From assembly GCA_020853615.1 (NCBI GenBank), contig JADYYO010000033.1, forward strand, positions 1 through 40,322: a DNA stretch of 40,322 bases, given 5' to 3'. Positions 8,501 to 15,042 of the stretch are shown here, in pieces. A program made the position numbers and the translations under genes. Numbering within the stretch: position 1 is the first letter of the stretch; each line of letters opens with the position of its first letter. This DNA comes from Thermomicrobiales bacterium. Lineage in GTDB: Bacteria > Chloroflexota > Chloroflexia > Thermomicrobiales > UBA6265. The notes below the pieces were generated by a model. The model was not told the origin of the DNA and did no database searches. It saw only the letters and a program-made list of their open reading frames with translations.

Positions 8501-8723
8501 AGCGCGTACGAAAGCGAAGCGAGAGCGCAAGACCGCTGGCGACGACGCGGGCGAAGACGAGGTTCTCGCCGTGCCCGAGCGGCCGAAAGAACGCGCGTCG
8601 TGCGGCCGCGCGACGCGCTCAGGCGATGGCGGGAGCGACGCGGCGACCCAGGAGACCTCCTCGCGTCCCGCGTCGAAGCGAAACCCGCGCTCGGGCCGAA
8701 CTTCCCGGCCGCCCTCGGTCTAG
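5529..8723 (+). CDS. DEAD/DEAH-box RNA helicase, Ski2/Mtr4 (HelY-like) family
   Basis: A 1064-residue SF2 helicase. Motifs: Walker A APTGTGKT (70-77), TPIKALSNQK (Ia), DEIH (162-165, motif II), LSATINN (motif III, about 192-198), GFHHAGLLP, ATDTLALGVNMPA and QMAGRAGRRG (429-438, motif VI). The C-terminal half has the DSHCT-type helical domain, ending in repeated helices near LMRQVSEML. A CHECPRRNEH cysteine/histidine motif begins at residue 730, as in actinobacterial HelY proteins. The last 80 or so residues are a low-complexity, charged tail. The family unwinds structured RNA for decay or processing, and I infer the same here. The frame is open back to 5010, but that part overlaps thiL in antisense; ATG 5529 is the first plausible start before conserved sequence. 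It overlaps the convergent small membrane gene by 4 bp. Confidence 0.92.
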   Translation: MIWSADLTSTARPRTASDLEATHLHPLDLAPGAFADEIAQFEAFYPFSLDPFQIEAIRTLLAGDSVMVAAPTGTGKTVVAEFGVWDVFKRTGRVIYTTPIKALSNQKYRDLRAIYGDEVGLLTGDVSENRDARAIVMTTEVLRNMLLQTPWDLDDVDTVIFDEIHYLADPERGTTWEESIILCPDHVQLICLSATINNADEIAAWISRTHRPIRLITHTERAVPLALHYFNDGKLNLVVDHTGELVRDFPHTGGELRRQAARGGFARRRAERSTPEMDEPQPREIVDALAARDLLPAIYFLFSRNDCQAYAERLAVMRPNLVTPRQVDLIEQTIDAILAGMRPEDRELEQVQTITALARKGIGFHHAGLLPILKQLVEVLFARGLMEVVFATDTLALGVNMPARTVVVGRMSKWDGRRRRMLTPNEFQQMAGRAGRRGMDALGHVVVPYSPWFTFRETLDIATGDLLPVQSAFAIRYNTVLNLWDPPQGERVRSLLQQSLAQFQSSQRIRELEDQILAIGEMINQIPQGCLIGLEGGEELLEDYRRVNRSLTAAQSKERRLESEQTTIRREVTTSTPWAVPGRQALRRAFRSAEPGMVAHAADLGWAIFLGKGAQGGVGRFLFRDGAIRLIAEYRQLDYLTDKRVVLPDVLRDPLDTIASADELLDEEHLDAIWSAVDALDLPDLDALAAEHRRLEEERASARIASLGDDLAEAAAQSRALWQERKEHPCHECPRRNEHRDYLAQVDRLDKERRGIEEALGREIDLEEERLRNVIRGIRNVLHRFGYLHRGYPSEKADMLAEVFDNDGLILCELIDRGILDNLPPEDLAEAFSWFSFDREFRYGNRFILPDRLVLARRRIEDVEHAVLSEERGEGLAISEGHNPNFYGAARAWCRGATMAEIGDHIELSEGDLVMTFNKTIDLMRQVSEMLAHVKPNHPLGPRLRQAERLLKRDIVEHSLALGFAPIELPEIARAELEAAKAERPPEPPPRARTKAKRERKTAGDDAGEDEVLAVPERPKERASCGRATRSGDGGSDAATQETSSRPASKRNPRSGRTSRPPSV

Positions 8724-8989
8724 GAAGCGAACAGAAGCCAGAGGAGCGCCACGCCGCAGGCGACGGCCAGCGAGAGATTGGCGGCGAGCGCGAACCGCAG
8801 AACGCGATGCGCCTCCGGCGTCGTCGCCCGTAGCGCTTCGCGCAGCAGGAAGCTGATCGCGCCGAGGGCGAGGATCATCACGAAGAGCCCGGCCGCCGGC
8901 CGCACCAGGAACGCGATGAAGGGCGCGGCCACGATCGCGGCCGAGAAGAGGACCGCGAGCATCTGCACCGGCTGCCGCCGCTCCGGCAT
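8720..8989 (-). CDS. Small hydrophobic membrane protein, 89 aa
   Basis: The predicted protein carries about three transmembrane segments: MLAVLFSAAIVAAPFIAFLV, GLFVMILALGAISFLL and LSLAVACGVALLWLLF, joined by short basic loops. The ATG at 8989 is preceded by GGAGGATGAGGAACG, which includes a good Shine-Dalgarno. Its stop overlaps the helicase stop region by 4 bp, tail to tail. I do not recognise a family. The well-placed ribosome binding site and clean hydrophobic pattern favour a real gene over a shadow frame. Confidence 0.65.
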   Translation of the reverse strand: MPERRQPVQMLAVLFSAAIVAAPFIAFLVRPAAGLFVMILALGAISFLLREALRATTPEAHRVLRFALAANLSLAVACGVALLWLLFAS

Positions 8990-9053
8990 CGTTCCTCATC
9001 CTCCGGCGCCGGCTCGTCGCGGCGCATTGGAACGCGTCGCTTCCAAAAGAGCC

Positions 9054-9138
9054 GTGTCATGCTGACGAAGGAAATATCCCGGCTCTGGGGAAACATGGTT
9101 CGGGGGAGCCGAGATCCTTCGCAAGCTCAGGATGACAC
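9054..9138 (-). repeat. Dispersed palindromic repeat, copy 2
   Basis: The left end GTGTCATGCTGACGAAGGA and right end CTTCGCAAGCTCAGGATGACAC are the reverse orientation of copies 1 and 4. The centre has CGGCTCTGGGG...GGGGGAGCCGAG, also self-complementary. It lies between the small membrane gene and tsaE and contains no gene. Confidence 0.8.
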
Positions 9139-9202
9139 AAAACAGCGATGCGGCTCCAAACATCCGCGCCGCAAGCGCGTTTTCCCATCTGAGGGTGCCG
9201 CG

Positions 9203-9211
9203 TGCGACAAT
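9203..9211 (+). promoter_or_regulatory. Putative extended -10 of the tsaE-tsaB unit
   Basis: TGC-GACAAT matches an extended -10 with one mismatch in the first hexamer base. It is followed after exactly 7 nt by ATG at 9219, the start of a 16-codon mini-ORF that overlaps the tsaE start. The -35 region has only a T-rich TTTTCC about 20 bp upstream. Confidence 0.35.
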
Positions 9212-9218
9212 CGCGGGC

Positions 9219-9269
9219 ATGCAGAGGAGACGCCAACGCCCGCGGGGAACGAGAAGCAGTGAGTTGTGA
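9219..9269 (+). CDS. Possible 16-codon upstream ORF overlapping tsaE
   Basis: An ATG placed 7 nt after GACAAT opens a frame for MQRRRQRPRGTRSSEL that stops at 9267-9269, 8 nt inside tsaE. The arrangement resembles the mini-ORF before the helicase. It may be a leaderless coupling ORF or chance. Arg-rich content is expected of random frames here. Confidence 0.22.
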   Translation: MQRRRQRPRGTRSSEL

Positions 9270-9810
9270 ATCGATCGAGGTTACGACCGGGAGCCCGGGG
9301 GAGACCGCGGTCCTCGGTGCGGCGCTCGCGCGCTGGCTGCGTGAGGGGGATGTCGTCCTGCTCCACGGCGATCTCGGCGCGGGGAAGACCGTCCTCGCCA
9401 AGGGGATCGCGCAGGCCCTCGGCGTCGATGCGGTCGTCGCCAGCCCCTCGTTCGCCCTCGTCAACGAGTACGACGCCGGGCTCCTCTCGCCGATTGCGCG
9501 GCTCTATCACCTCGACCTCTACCGGCTGCGCGACGCGGCCGACCTCGAATCGATCGGCTTTGCCGACCTCGTGTCGCCGGTCGACGGCGTCACCCTGATC
9601 GAATGGCCCGAGCGAGCCCTGGCGGAGCTTCCGGATCGCTATCTCCTGGTCGAAATCACGTCGGCGGGTCCGGATCAGCGGCGCATCGCGCTCACGCCAG
9701 TTCCCGCCGATGGATCGTGGGGCAACCGGGGCGACGGCTTGCGCGAGCGGATGGCGAGCTTCAGATCGATCCCGCCGCGCGGGGAGGACCGACATCATGT
9801 GGCGGGGTGA
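9259..9810 (+). CDS. tsaE: tRNA t6A biosynthesis ATPase TsaE
   Basis: TsaE is the ATPase partner of TsaB and TsaD in making N6-threonylcarbamoyladenosine at position 37 of ANN-decoding tRNAs. The P-loop GDLGAGKT lies at residues 37-44. It is followed by SPSFALVNEY, HLDLYRLRDAADLESIGF and LIEWPER, all characteristic of the YjeE/TsaE family. From the GTG at 9259 it has 183 residues, somewhat longer than the usual 150 or so; the C-terminal 35 residues are poorly conserved in appearance. The upstream purine-rich GGGGAACGAGAAG is a modest ribosome binding site. An upstream GTG at 9202 would extend the protein by 19 residues. tsaB follows after 27 nt. Confidence 0.93.
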   Translation: MSCESIEVTTGSPGETAVLGAALARWLREGDVVLLHGDLGAGKTVLAKGIAQALGVDAVVASPSFALVNEYDAGLLSPIARLYHLDLYRLRDAADLESIGFADLVSPVDGVTLIEWPERALAELPDRYLLVEITSAGPDQRRIALTPVPADGSWGNRGDGLRERMASFRSIPPRGEDRHHVAG

Positions 9811-9837
9811 GCGGAACCCCAAGACGGCGGCCTGGCG

Positions 9838-10524
9838 ATGAGCGCCGCCGTCTTCAACCCGGACCTCGAGCGGCCCGTGCTCTGCATCGACACCTCGAGC
9901 GCGCAGGGCAATCTCGCGCTCTACGACGGCGCCGCGCTCGCCACGCGGTCATGGCCGGCCGAGCGCTCGCACACGACTACCCTCCTCGCCGAGATCCACC
10001 ATCTCCTCGAGGCCGCGGCCGTCAGGATCGGGGATCTTGCCGCCGTCGGCGTCGCCATCGGCCCGGGTGCCTTTACCGGCCTGCGCGCTGGATTCGGCGT
10101 CGCCAAGGGGTTCCACCTCGCCACGAGCGTGCCCCTGGTCGGCGTCTCGACGCTAAAGGCAACCGCGCTCCCCTTTGCCTCTGGCGACCGCGCGATCGTC
10201 GCCACGGTTCCCGCAGGCCGCGGGCGGCTCGTCTCCGCGATTTACGATCCGACGACGAGCGGACTCGTCCTGCGGCGGGCGGCGCACAACAGCTCGGTCG
10301 TCGACCTGGCCAGCGAGCTCGAAACGGCGGGTGCGCTCATCGTGGCCGGCGAGCTCGCCGACGATCAGGCCGCGCTGCTCGCCGACGCGGGCAATGTCCT
10401 GCTTCCCCCGCGCCCGCTGCGCATGCGCCAGCCAGCTGCACTCGCGGAGCTGGCATGGCACGGCTGGAAAGCCGGGGAGTCTGGCGATGCGGCCGCGATC
10501 GAGCCGCTCTATCTTTCCCGTTGA
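9838..10524 (+). CDS. tsaB: tRNA t6A biosynthesis protein TsaB
   Basis: A 228-residue ASKHA-fold protein, the non-catalytic dimer partner of TsaD. The N-terminal LCIDTSSAQGNLALYDG is the first phosphate-like strand-turn of the fold. The signature GPGAFTGLRAGFGVAKG lies at about residues 75-91, followed by LVGVSTLKA. The C-terminal half is more divergent, as in other TsaB proteins. It sits directly after tsaE, so both are probably co-transcribed. rimI follows after 57 nt but has its own promoter. Confidence 0.93.
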   Translation: MSAAVFNPDLERPVLCIDTSSAQGNLALYDGAALATRSWPAERSHTTTLLAEIHHLLEAAAVRIGDLAAVGVAIGPGAFTGLRAGFGVAKGFHLATSVPLVGVSTLKATALPFASGDRAIVATVPAGRGRLVSAIYDPTTSGLVLRRAAHNSSVVDLASELETAGALIVAGELADDQAALLADAGNVLLPPRPLRMRQPAALAELAWHGWKAGESGDAAAIEPLYLSR

Positions 10525-10544
10525 ATCGCGGCGTAATCCGCGAT

Positions 10545-10574
10545 TTGCGGCCGAACGAAGCATGGTGCTACCGT
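10545..10574 (+). promoter_or_regulatory. Promoter of rimI, leaderless start
   Basis: TTGCGG (10545-10550), an 18-bp spacer, then TGC-TACCGT (-10 at 10569-10574). Exactly 7 nt (CTGGCTC) separate the -10 from the rimI ATG, and there is no Shine-Dalgarno. A leaderless transcript beginning at or next to the ATG is therefore likely. Confidence 0.6.
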
Positions 10575-10581
10575 CTGGCTC

Positions 10582-11343
10582 ATGACGACCTTGCGGCGCC
10601 AGTCGGATGATCGCGCGGACGCGGCCGCCGGCGAGCCGATCTATCGGCTCGACGCCATGGTCCAGGATGACGTTCCCGAGGTCGGCCGGGTCGAGCGCCG
10701 CTGCTTCCCGAATCCCTGGCCCGCCTCTGCCTATCGCCGCGAACTGCAGAACCCCGCCCAGAACACTTACGTCGTACTGCGGGAGGTGATCCCCTCGCTC
10801 GACTTGGACGTCGCGGGCAAGGTGAGCGACGCTTCAGCCCAAGCATCGACGCGCGCGCTGCCGCGACGATCGCTCCTGCCGATCGGGCTCGGGCGACGGC
10901 AGGGGACGAATGGCGCGGACCAGAGCCGAATCATCGGGTTCGCCGGGATGTGGCTCGCGTTCGACGAGGCGCACGTCACTACCATCGGCGTGGCCCCGGA
11001 GTATCGAGGCCATGGGCTCGGAGAGCTCCTCTTCCTGGCCATGATCGACGAGGCGATTGCCCGGGGCGCCAACTGGCTCACGCTCGAGGTCCGCGTTTCC
11101 AATGCATCGGCCCAGGCTCTCTACCGGAAGTACCACTTCACCGTGCACGGCACGCGCAAGCGCTACTACAGCGACAACAACGAAGACGCGCTGATCATGT
11201 GGTCGCCGGCCCTGCATGATGCCGCCTTTCGGGCCGACATTGAGCGCCGGCGAGCCGCACTGGCGAAGCGCCTGGGCGGCCGGGTCGCGCGGAGTGAACG
11301 GTCGCCCCTGAAAGACGCCGTCAACGGAGCGGGGCCGGCGTGA
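10582..11343 (+). CDS. rimI: Ribosomal-protein/protein N-terminal acetyltransferase RimI
   Basis: A GNAT enzyme of the RimI family (S18 N-terminal alanine acetyltransferase in E. coli, broader specificity in others). Typical stretches: VERRCFPNPWPASAYRREL near residue 37, FAGMWLAFDEAHVTTIGV, the acetyl-CoA loop APEYRGHGLGELL (138-150), LTLEVRVSNASAQALYRKY and GTRKRYYSDNNEDALIMW. At 253 residues it is about 100 longer than the usual 150. There is a 20-residue leading extension, an insert of about 45 residues (about 69-115) between the strand ending YVVLRE and RIIGFAG, and a basic C-terminal tail. The insert is low in hydrophobic residues and looks disordered. It lies between tsaB and tsaD, a widespread arrangement. 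Confidence 0.9.
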   Translation: MTTLRRQSDDRADAAAGEPIYRLDAMVQDDVPEVGRVERRCFPNPWPASAYRRELQNPAQNTYVVLREVIPSLDLDVAGKVSDASAQASTRALPRRSLLPIGLGRRQGTNGADQSRIIGFAGMWLAFDEAHVTTIGVAPEYRGHGLGELLFLAMIDEAIARGANWLTLEVRVSNASAQALYRKYHFTVHGTRKRYYSDNNEDALIMWSPALHDAAFRADIERRRAALAKRLGGRVARSERSPLKDAVNGAGPA

Positions 11344-11371
11344 TGCGCGCTCCCGTTGCCGCCACTCCCGG

Positions 11372-12487
11372 ATGGCTCACGTGATCGTCCTTGGCATCGA
11401 AACCTCGTGTGACGAGACATCGGCCGCGGTGGTTGCCGATGGGCGGCGCGTCCTCTCGTCGGTCGTCTCGTCGCAATTCGACATCCATCGCGCCCACGGC
11501 GGCGTCGTCCCCGAGTTGGCGGCGCGCCGGCATGTGACCGCCATCGTGCCGGTGGTCGAGCAGGCGCTGCAGGAGGCCGACGTCGACCGCTCCGACCTCG
11601 ACGCGATCGCCGTGACGCAGGGCCCCGGTCTCGCGGGCGCGCTCGTCGTCGGCATGAACGCCGCCAAGGCGATGGCCTACGCGCTCGACCGTCCGCTCGT
11701 CGCGGTCAACCACCTCGAGGCGCACATTTACGCGAATTGGCTGGCGCCCGACGGCGAGCCCCACGAGGAGCCGGTCTTCCCTGTCCTCTGCCTCCTCGTC
11801 TCCGGCGGCCACACCGAGTTGATCCTGATGCGCCGGCATGGCGACTTCGTGCATCTCGGCCGGACGCTCGACGACGCTGCGGGCGAGGCATTCGACAAGG
11901 GGGCGCGGTTGCTCGGCCTCGGCTTCCCCGGCGGCCCGGCGATCGAGGCGGCGGCGCGCGCCGGCAACGCGGAGGCGTTTGCGCTGCCGCGCGCCTGGCT
12001 CCCGGGCACGCATGATTTCAGCTTCTCCGGCCTCAAGACCGCCCTGCTGCGCCTCACCGAGCCGCTCCGGGTCGCGGCTCCGGAGGAGCCAGCGACGCCG
12101 GGGGCGACGAGCCCCTCCGGCCCGTTCCGGGAGCACCGGTCGCCAATCTACGCGCCGGACGCCCCGATTGCCGACCTGGCGGCCGCGTTCCAGGAGGCGG
12201 TCATCGAGCCGCTCGCCGTCAAGACGGCCGAGGCAGCGCGCGAGTTCGACGTGGGCACCGTCGCCCTCGCTGGCGGCGTAGCGGCCAACACGGCCCTGCG
12301 GCAGCGCCTCCTGAGCGAGGTCGCCGCGCGCTATCGGCCCGATGCCAACGTCGTCTTCCCGGCGCTCCGCTACTGCACCGACAATGCGGCCATGGTCGCG
12401 GGGGCCGCCGCCTGGATCATTCGCCGGGGCGACCTCTCGGGTTGGGAAGCCGACATCGTCCCGCGACTCGGGTTGAAACTCGCGTAA
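11372..12487 (+). CDS. tsaD: tRNA N6-adenosine threonylcarbamoyltransferase TsaD
   Basis: TsaD transfers the threonylcarbamoyl group to A37 of tRNA together with TsaB and TsaE. The start VIVLGIETSCDETSAAV, the metal-binding HLEAH (H114, H118), LLVSGGHTEL, GEAFDKGARLLGLGFPGGP and FSFSGLKTA are all present, and GGVAANTALR plus CTDNAAM close the active site. The protein has 371 residues against about 340 in most bacteria. The excess is a Pro/Ala/Ser-rich insert at about 228-262 following LLRLTEPL. The ATG at 11372 lacks a clear Shine-Dalgarno; a GTG at 11381 gives the more typical start MIVLGIETS. It begins 28 nt after rimI. Confidence 0.95.
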   Translation: MAHVIVLGIETSCDETSAAVVADGRRVLSSVVSSQFDIHRAHGGVVPELAARRHVTAIVPVVEQALQEADVDRSDLDAIAVTQGPGLAGALVVGMNAAKAMAYALDRPLVAVNHLEAHIYANWLAPDGEPHEEPVFPVLCLLVSGGHTELILMRRHGDFVHLGRTLDDAAGEAFDKGARLLGLGFPGGPAIEAAARAGNAEAFALPRAWLPGTHDFSFSGLKTALLRLTEPLRVAAPEEPATPGATSPSGPFREHRSPIYAPDAPIADLAAAFQEAVIEPLAVKTAEAAREFDVGTVALAGGVAANTALRQRLLSEVAARYRPDANVVFPALRYCTDNAAMVAGAAAWIIRRGDLSGWEADIVPRLGLKLA

Positions 12488-12511
12488 CCGACCGGAAAGG
12501 CTCGAATCGGG

Positions 12512-13336
12512 ATGGCAGAACCCACCCTGCAGGAGTATGTGCGCCAGGCGGAGGCCATCGCGCGGGAGGCGGGCGCGATTCTGCGCGCGCGCTTCGGGCA
12601 GCCTCACGACATCCGCTACAAGGGAATCCTCGACATGGTCACCGAGGCCGACCGGGAGTCGGAGACCCTGATCGCCGAGCGGATCCGGCACGCCTTCCCC
12701 GATCACGACCTGGTCGGCGAAGAGGGGAGCCGGGGCCAGGCGGAGGGGGCGCACTGGCGCTGGTATATCGATCCGCTCGACGGCACCACAAACTTTGCGC
12801 ACGGGCTGCCCAACTTCGCGGTGTCGCTCGGGCTGGAGGATGGCGAGGGGCCGGCGGTCGGCGTGGTCTACGACCCGATGCGCGACGAGCTCTTCGCCGC
12901 AGCGCGCGGCGGCGGGGCGACGCTCAACGGGAGGGCGATCCGTGTCTCGCAAACTCCGGCGCTCATCGGCTCGCTCCTCTCGACCGGGTTCTCCTACGAG
13001 CTCGAGCGGCGCGCCTGGCAGGCGGCGACCTGGTTCGACCTGATGCAGCGCGTGCAGTCGATCCGGCAGATGGGCGCGGCGGCGCTCCACCTCTGCTACG
13101 TCGCCGCAGGCCGGCTCGACGGCTATTGGGAGTACGACATCTCCGCGTGGGACGTCTCCGCCGGCGCGGTCATCGTCACCGAGGCGGGCGGCGTCGTGAC
13201 GCGGCTCGCGGGCGATCCCTTTCGCTCCGACGGACGGCAGATTCTGGCCTCGAACGGGCGCATTCACGAGCAATTCCAGGCCGTCGTCGCGCGGCACGCC
13301 CTCGAACCCGAGGCGCCGTTCGTTGCCAAGACGTGA
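12512..13336 (+). CDS. Inositol monophosphatase family protein (SuhB-like)
   Basis: A 274-residue Mg-dependent phosphatase of the IMPase superfamily. Metal ligands are visible in VTEADRESE (about 43-51), GEEG (69-72) and the signature IDPLDGTTNFAHG (86-98). The second signature is WDVSAGAVIVTEAGGVV. Members hydrolyse inositol-1-phosphate, fructose-1,6-bisphosphate, PAP or related phosphates, and the exact substrate cannot be told from sequence here. The start ATG has GGAAAGG about 11 nt upstream. It follows tsaD by 24 nt and so may be read from the same transcript. Confidence 0.92.
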   Translation: MAEPTLQEYVRQAEAIAREAGAILRARFGQPHDIRYKGILDMVTEADRESETLIAERIRHAFPDHDLVGEEGSRGQAEGAHWRWYIDPLDGTTNFAHGLPNFAVSLGLEDGEGPAVGVVYDPMRDELFAAARGGGATLNGRAIRVSQTPALIGSLLSTGFSYELERRAWQAATWFDLMQRVQSIRQMGAAALHLCYVAAGRLDGYWEYDISAWDVSAGAVIVTEAGGVVTRLAGDPFRSDGRQILASNGRIHEQFQAVVARHALEPEAPFVAKT

Positions 13337-13366
13337 TGGACCAGAGGCATCTGCCCACTCTTCGGC

Positions 13367-13372
13367 TATGAT
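13367..13372 (+). promoter_or_regulatory. Possible -10 before the c-di-AMP receptor gene
   Basis: TATGAT matches the -10 consensus at five of six positions, 80 nt before the GTG at 13453. No convincing -35 is found at 16-18 bp upstream, so the call rests on the hexamer and position alone. Confidence 0.3.
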
Positions 13373-13452
13373 GGGGCCGCCCTGGTGGCACGGCGATGCC
13401 TCCATGGAGCGACGCGTGATGCGCACGCGCCGCCCCCGGAAGGAGGGGATCA

Positions 13453-13782
13453 GTGAAGCTCATAATCGCCATTGTCCAGGACGAGGACACGCCGACGCTG
13501 ACCGACGCGCTGGTGGCGGCGGGCTATCGGTTTACCAAGGTCAGCACGACCGGCTCGTTCCTGCGAACCGGCAACACCAGCCTGCTCATTGGCGTCGAAG
13601 ACGATCAGGTGGCGCCGGTGATGGCCATCCTGCGCCGCACCTGCCGCCGCAGAACGCAGGTGGCCGTCCCCTATTCGCCGGCGCTGGAGCCGGGTCTGCT
13701 CTACATGCCGGAGAACTTCGAGGTCGAAGTCGGCGGCGCTGTCGTCTTCGTTATCGACGTCCATCGATTCGAGCGCTTGTGA
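13453..13782 (+). CDS. Cyclic-di-AMP receptor, PII-like (DarA/PstA family)
   Basis: A 109-residue protein matching the YaaQ/DarA family. It begins KLIIAIVQDEDTPTLTDAL, has the ligand loop GYRFTKVSTTGSFLRTGNTSL, then a strand GVEDDQVAPVMAIL and the closing VEVGGAVVFVIDVHRFERL. The family forms PII-like trimers that bind cyclic di-AMP; partners are mostly unknown. The GTG start is well supported by GGAAGGAGGGG. A 10-bp-stem hairpin (13803-13827) lies shortly after the stop. No diadenylate cyclase gene is in the window, so one is expected elsewhere in the genome. Confidence 0.92.
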   Translation: MKLIIAIVQDEDTPTLTDALVAAGYRFTKVSTTGSFLRTGNTSLLIGVEDDQVAPVMAILRRTCRRRTQVAVPYSPALEPGLLYMPENFEVEVGGAVVFVIDVHRFERL

Positions 13783-13802
13783 CGGATCGAGCGCAACGGG
13801 AT

Positions 13803-13827
13803 GAACGCGCGGACCTGCCGCGCGTTC
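13803..13827 (+). terminator. Hairpin between the c-di-AMP receptor and M20 genes
   Basis: GAACGCGCGG (13803-13812) pairs perfectly with CCGCGCGTTC (13818-13827) around a 5-nt loop. No T-run follows, so it could be a weak terminator or a stability element. It overlaps the ATG at 13801, which argues against that ATG being the M20 start. Confidence 0.5.
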
Positions 13828-13854
13828 GTCGCGTTCAGGAAAGGAGTGCCCCCG

Positions 13855-15042
13855 TTGGCGGTCGAGGAGATGACCGGGCGCGTCGACCGGGATGAGATCG
13901 TGGCCCTCGCCAGCCGCCTCATCGCGACGCCGAGCACGAGCGGCGACGAGCGCGCCATCATGGACGACGTCGTCCGCTGGTGCCAGGAAGCCGGCTTGCG
14001 CTGCGAGGTGGCCGCGCTCGACCCCGCGCGGCCGAACGTGATCGTCAGCGTCGGCGACCCGGCGGCCGGCGCGACGGTCGTCATGAACGGGCACCTCGAC
14101 ACGGTGCCGGTCTCCGACCCGAACGACTGGCGCAGCGGGCCCTACGAACCGACCCTCTCCGGCGACGGCGCGAAGCTGTATGGCCGGGGCGCCTCGGACA
14201 TGAAAAGCTCCGTGGCGGTCATGCTCCACGTCATGCAGCTCCTGAAGGACGCGCCGCTGCGTGGGCTCCTGCAAACGCACGTGGTCAGCGACGAAGAGGT
14301 CGGCGGCAAGTACGGCACCATCTATCTCCTCGACGAAATCGAGGCCGGCCGGCTGCCCCGCCCCGACTACTGCCTGATCGGCGAGAAGAGCGATCTCAAG
14401 GTCCGTAATGCAGAACGGGGCCTGCTGGCGATCACCGTGACGATCCACGGCCGCGCGTCGCACACCGCGGCGGCGCGGGCGACGGGGATCAACGCCATCG
14501 TCAAGGCCGCGAAAGCGATCCTCGCGCTCGACCGGGACATCGACCGCTTCCACCCCGCCATCGGCAAGCCGGTCATCAGCATCAACACGATTCACGCCGG
14601 CGTCGCCCACAACGTCGTCCCCGGGGAGTGCACCTTCTCGATCGACCGGCGCCTCATCCCGGGCGAGACGCGCGAGAGCGCGATCGCCGAGATCGTCACC
14701 GAGCTCGACGCCATCGCCGCCGAGGACCCCGACTTCCGCTACGCGCTCGACGTCGATCCCGAGAACGACTACATCCCGGCGAACATCACGCCGGAGACCT
14801 CCCCCCTCGTGCAGGCGCTGCAGGAGAGCATCCGCGACGTCACGGGCCAGGAGCCGGAGTACTTCGTCGCCTGGGCCGGCGCGACCGACGGCCGTTTCTA
14901 CCGCCTGGCGGGGATCGACACCGTCGGCTACGGCCCGGGCGGGGAGAGTGCGCACGGCGCGAACGAGGCCGTCGTCGTCGACAACCTCGTCACGCAGGCG
15001 AAGGTCTACGTGGAGACGATCTCGCGGCTACTCCTCCGCTGA
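13855..15042 (+). CDS. M20-family metallopeptidase / deacylase (ArgE/DapE-like)
   Basis: A zinc hydrolase of the M20 family, which cleaves N-acyl or peptide bonds in small substrates. Metal and catalytic motifs: NGHLDTVPV (H and catalytic D), GRGASDMKSSVA (bridging D), VSDEEVGGKYG (catalytic and metal E), GEKSDLK, and the C-terminal ESAHGANEAV (metal H). The dimerisation domain lies between ERGLLAITVTIHGRASHT and the DRRLIPGET strand. I favour the TTG at 13855, which has AAGGAG 8 nt upstream; the ATG at 13801 lies in a hairpin and adds residues without family features. That gives 395 residues. ArgE, DapE and carboxypeptidase-like roles cannot be separated here. It overlaps the S9 peptidase gene tail-to-tail by 15 bp. 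Confidence 0.88.
   Translation: MAVEEMTGRVDRDEIVALASRLIATPSTSGDERAIMDDVVRWCQEAGLRCEVAALDPARPNVIVSVGDPAAGATVVMNGHLDTVPVSDPNDWRSGPYEPTLSGDGAKLYGRGASDMKSSVAVMLHVMQLLKDAPLRGLLQTHVVSDEEVGGKYGTIYLLDEIEAGRLPRPDYCLIGEKSDLKVRNAERGLLAITVTIHGRASHTAAARATGINAIVKAAKAILALDRDIDRFHPAIGKPVISINTIHAGVAHNVVPGECTFSIDRRLIPGETRESAIAEIVTELDAIAAEDPDFRYALDVDPENDYIPANITPETSPLVQALQESIRDVTGQEPEYFVAWAGATDGRFYRLAGIDTVGYGPGGESAHGANEAVVVDNLVTQAKVYVETISRLLLR

Noticed and set aside
13801-13854. ATG 13801 as start of the M20 peptidase
   Set aside because: The ATG overlaps a 10-bp-stem hairpin and lacks a Shine-Dalgarno, whereas TTG 13855 has one at 8 nt.
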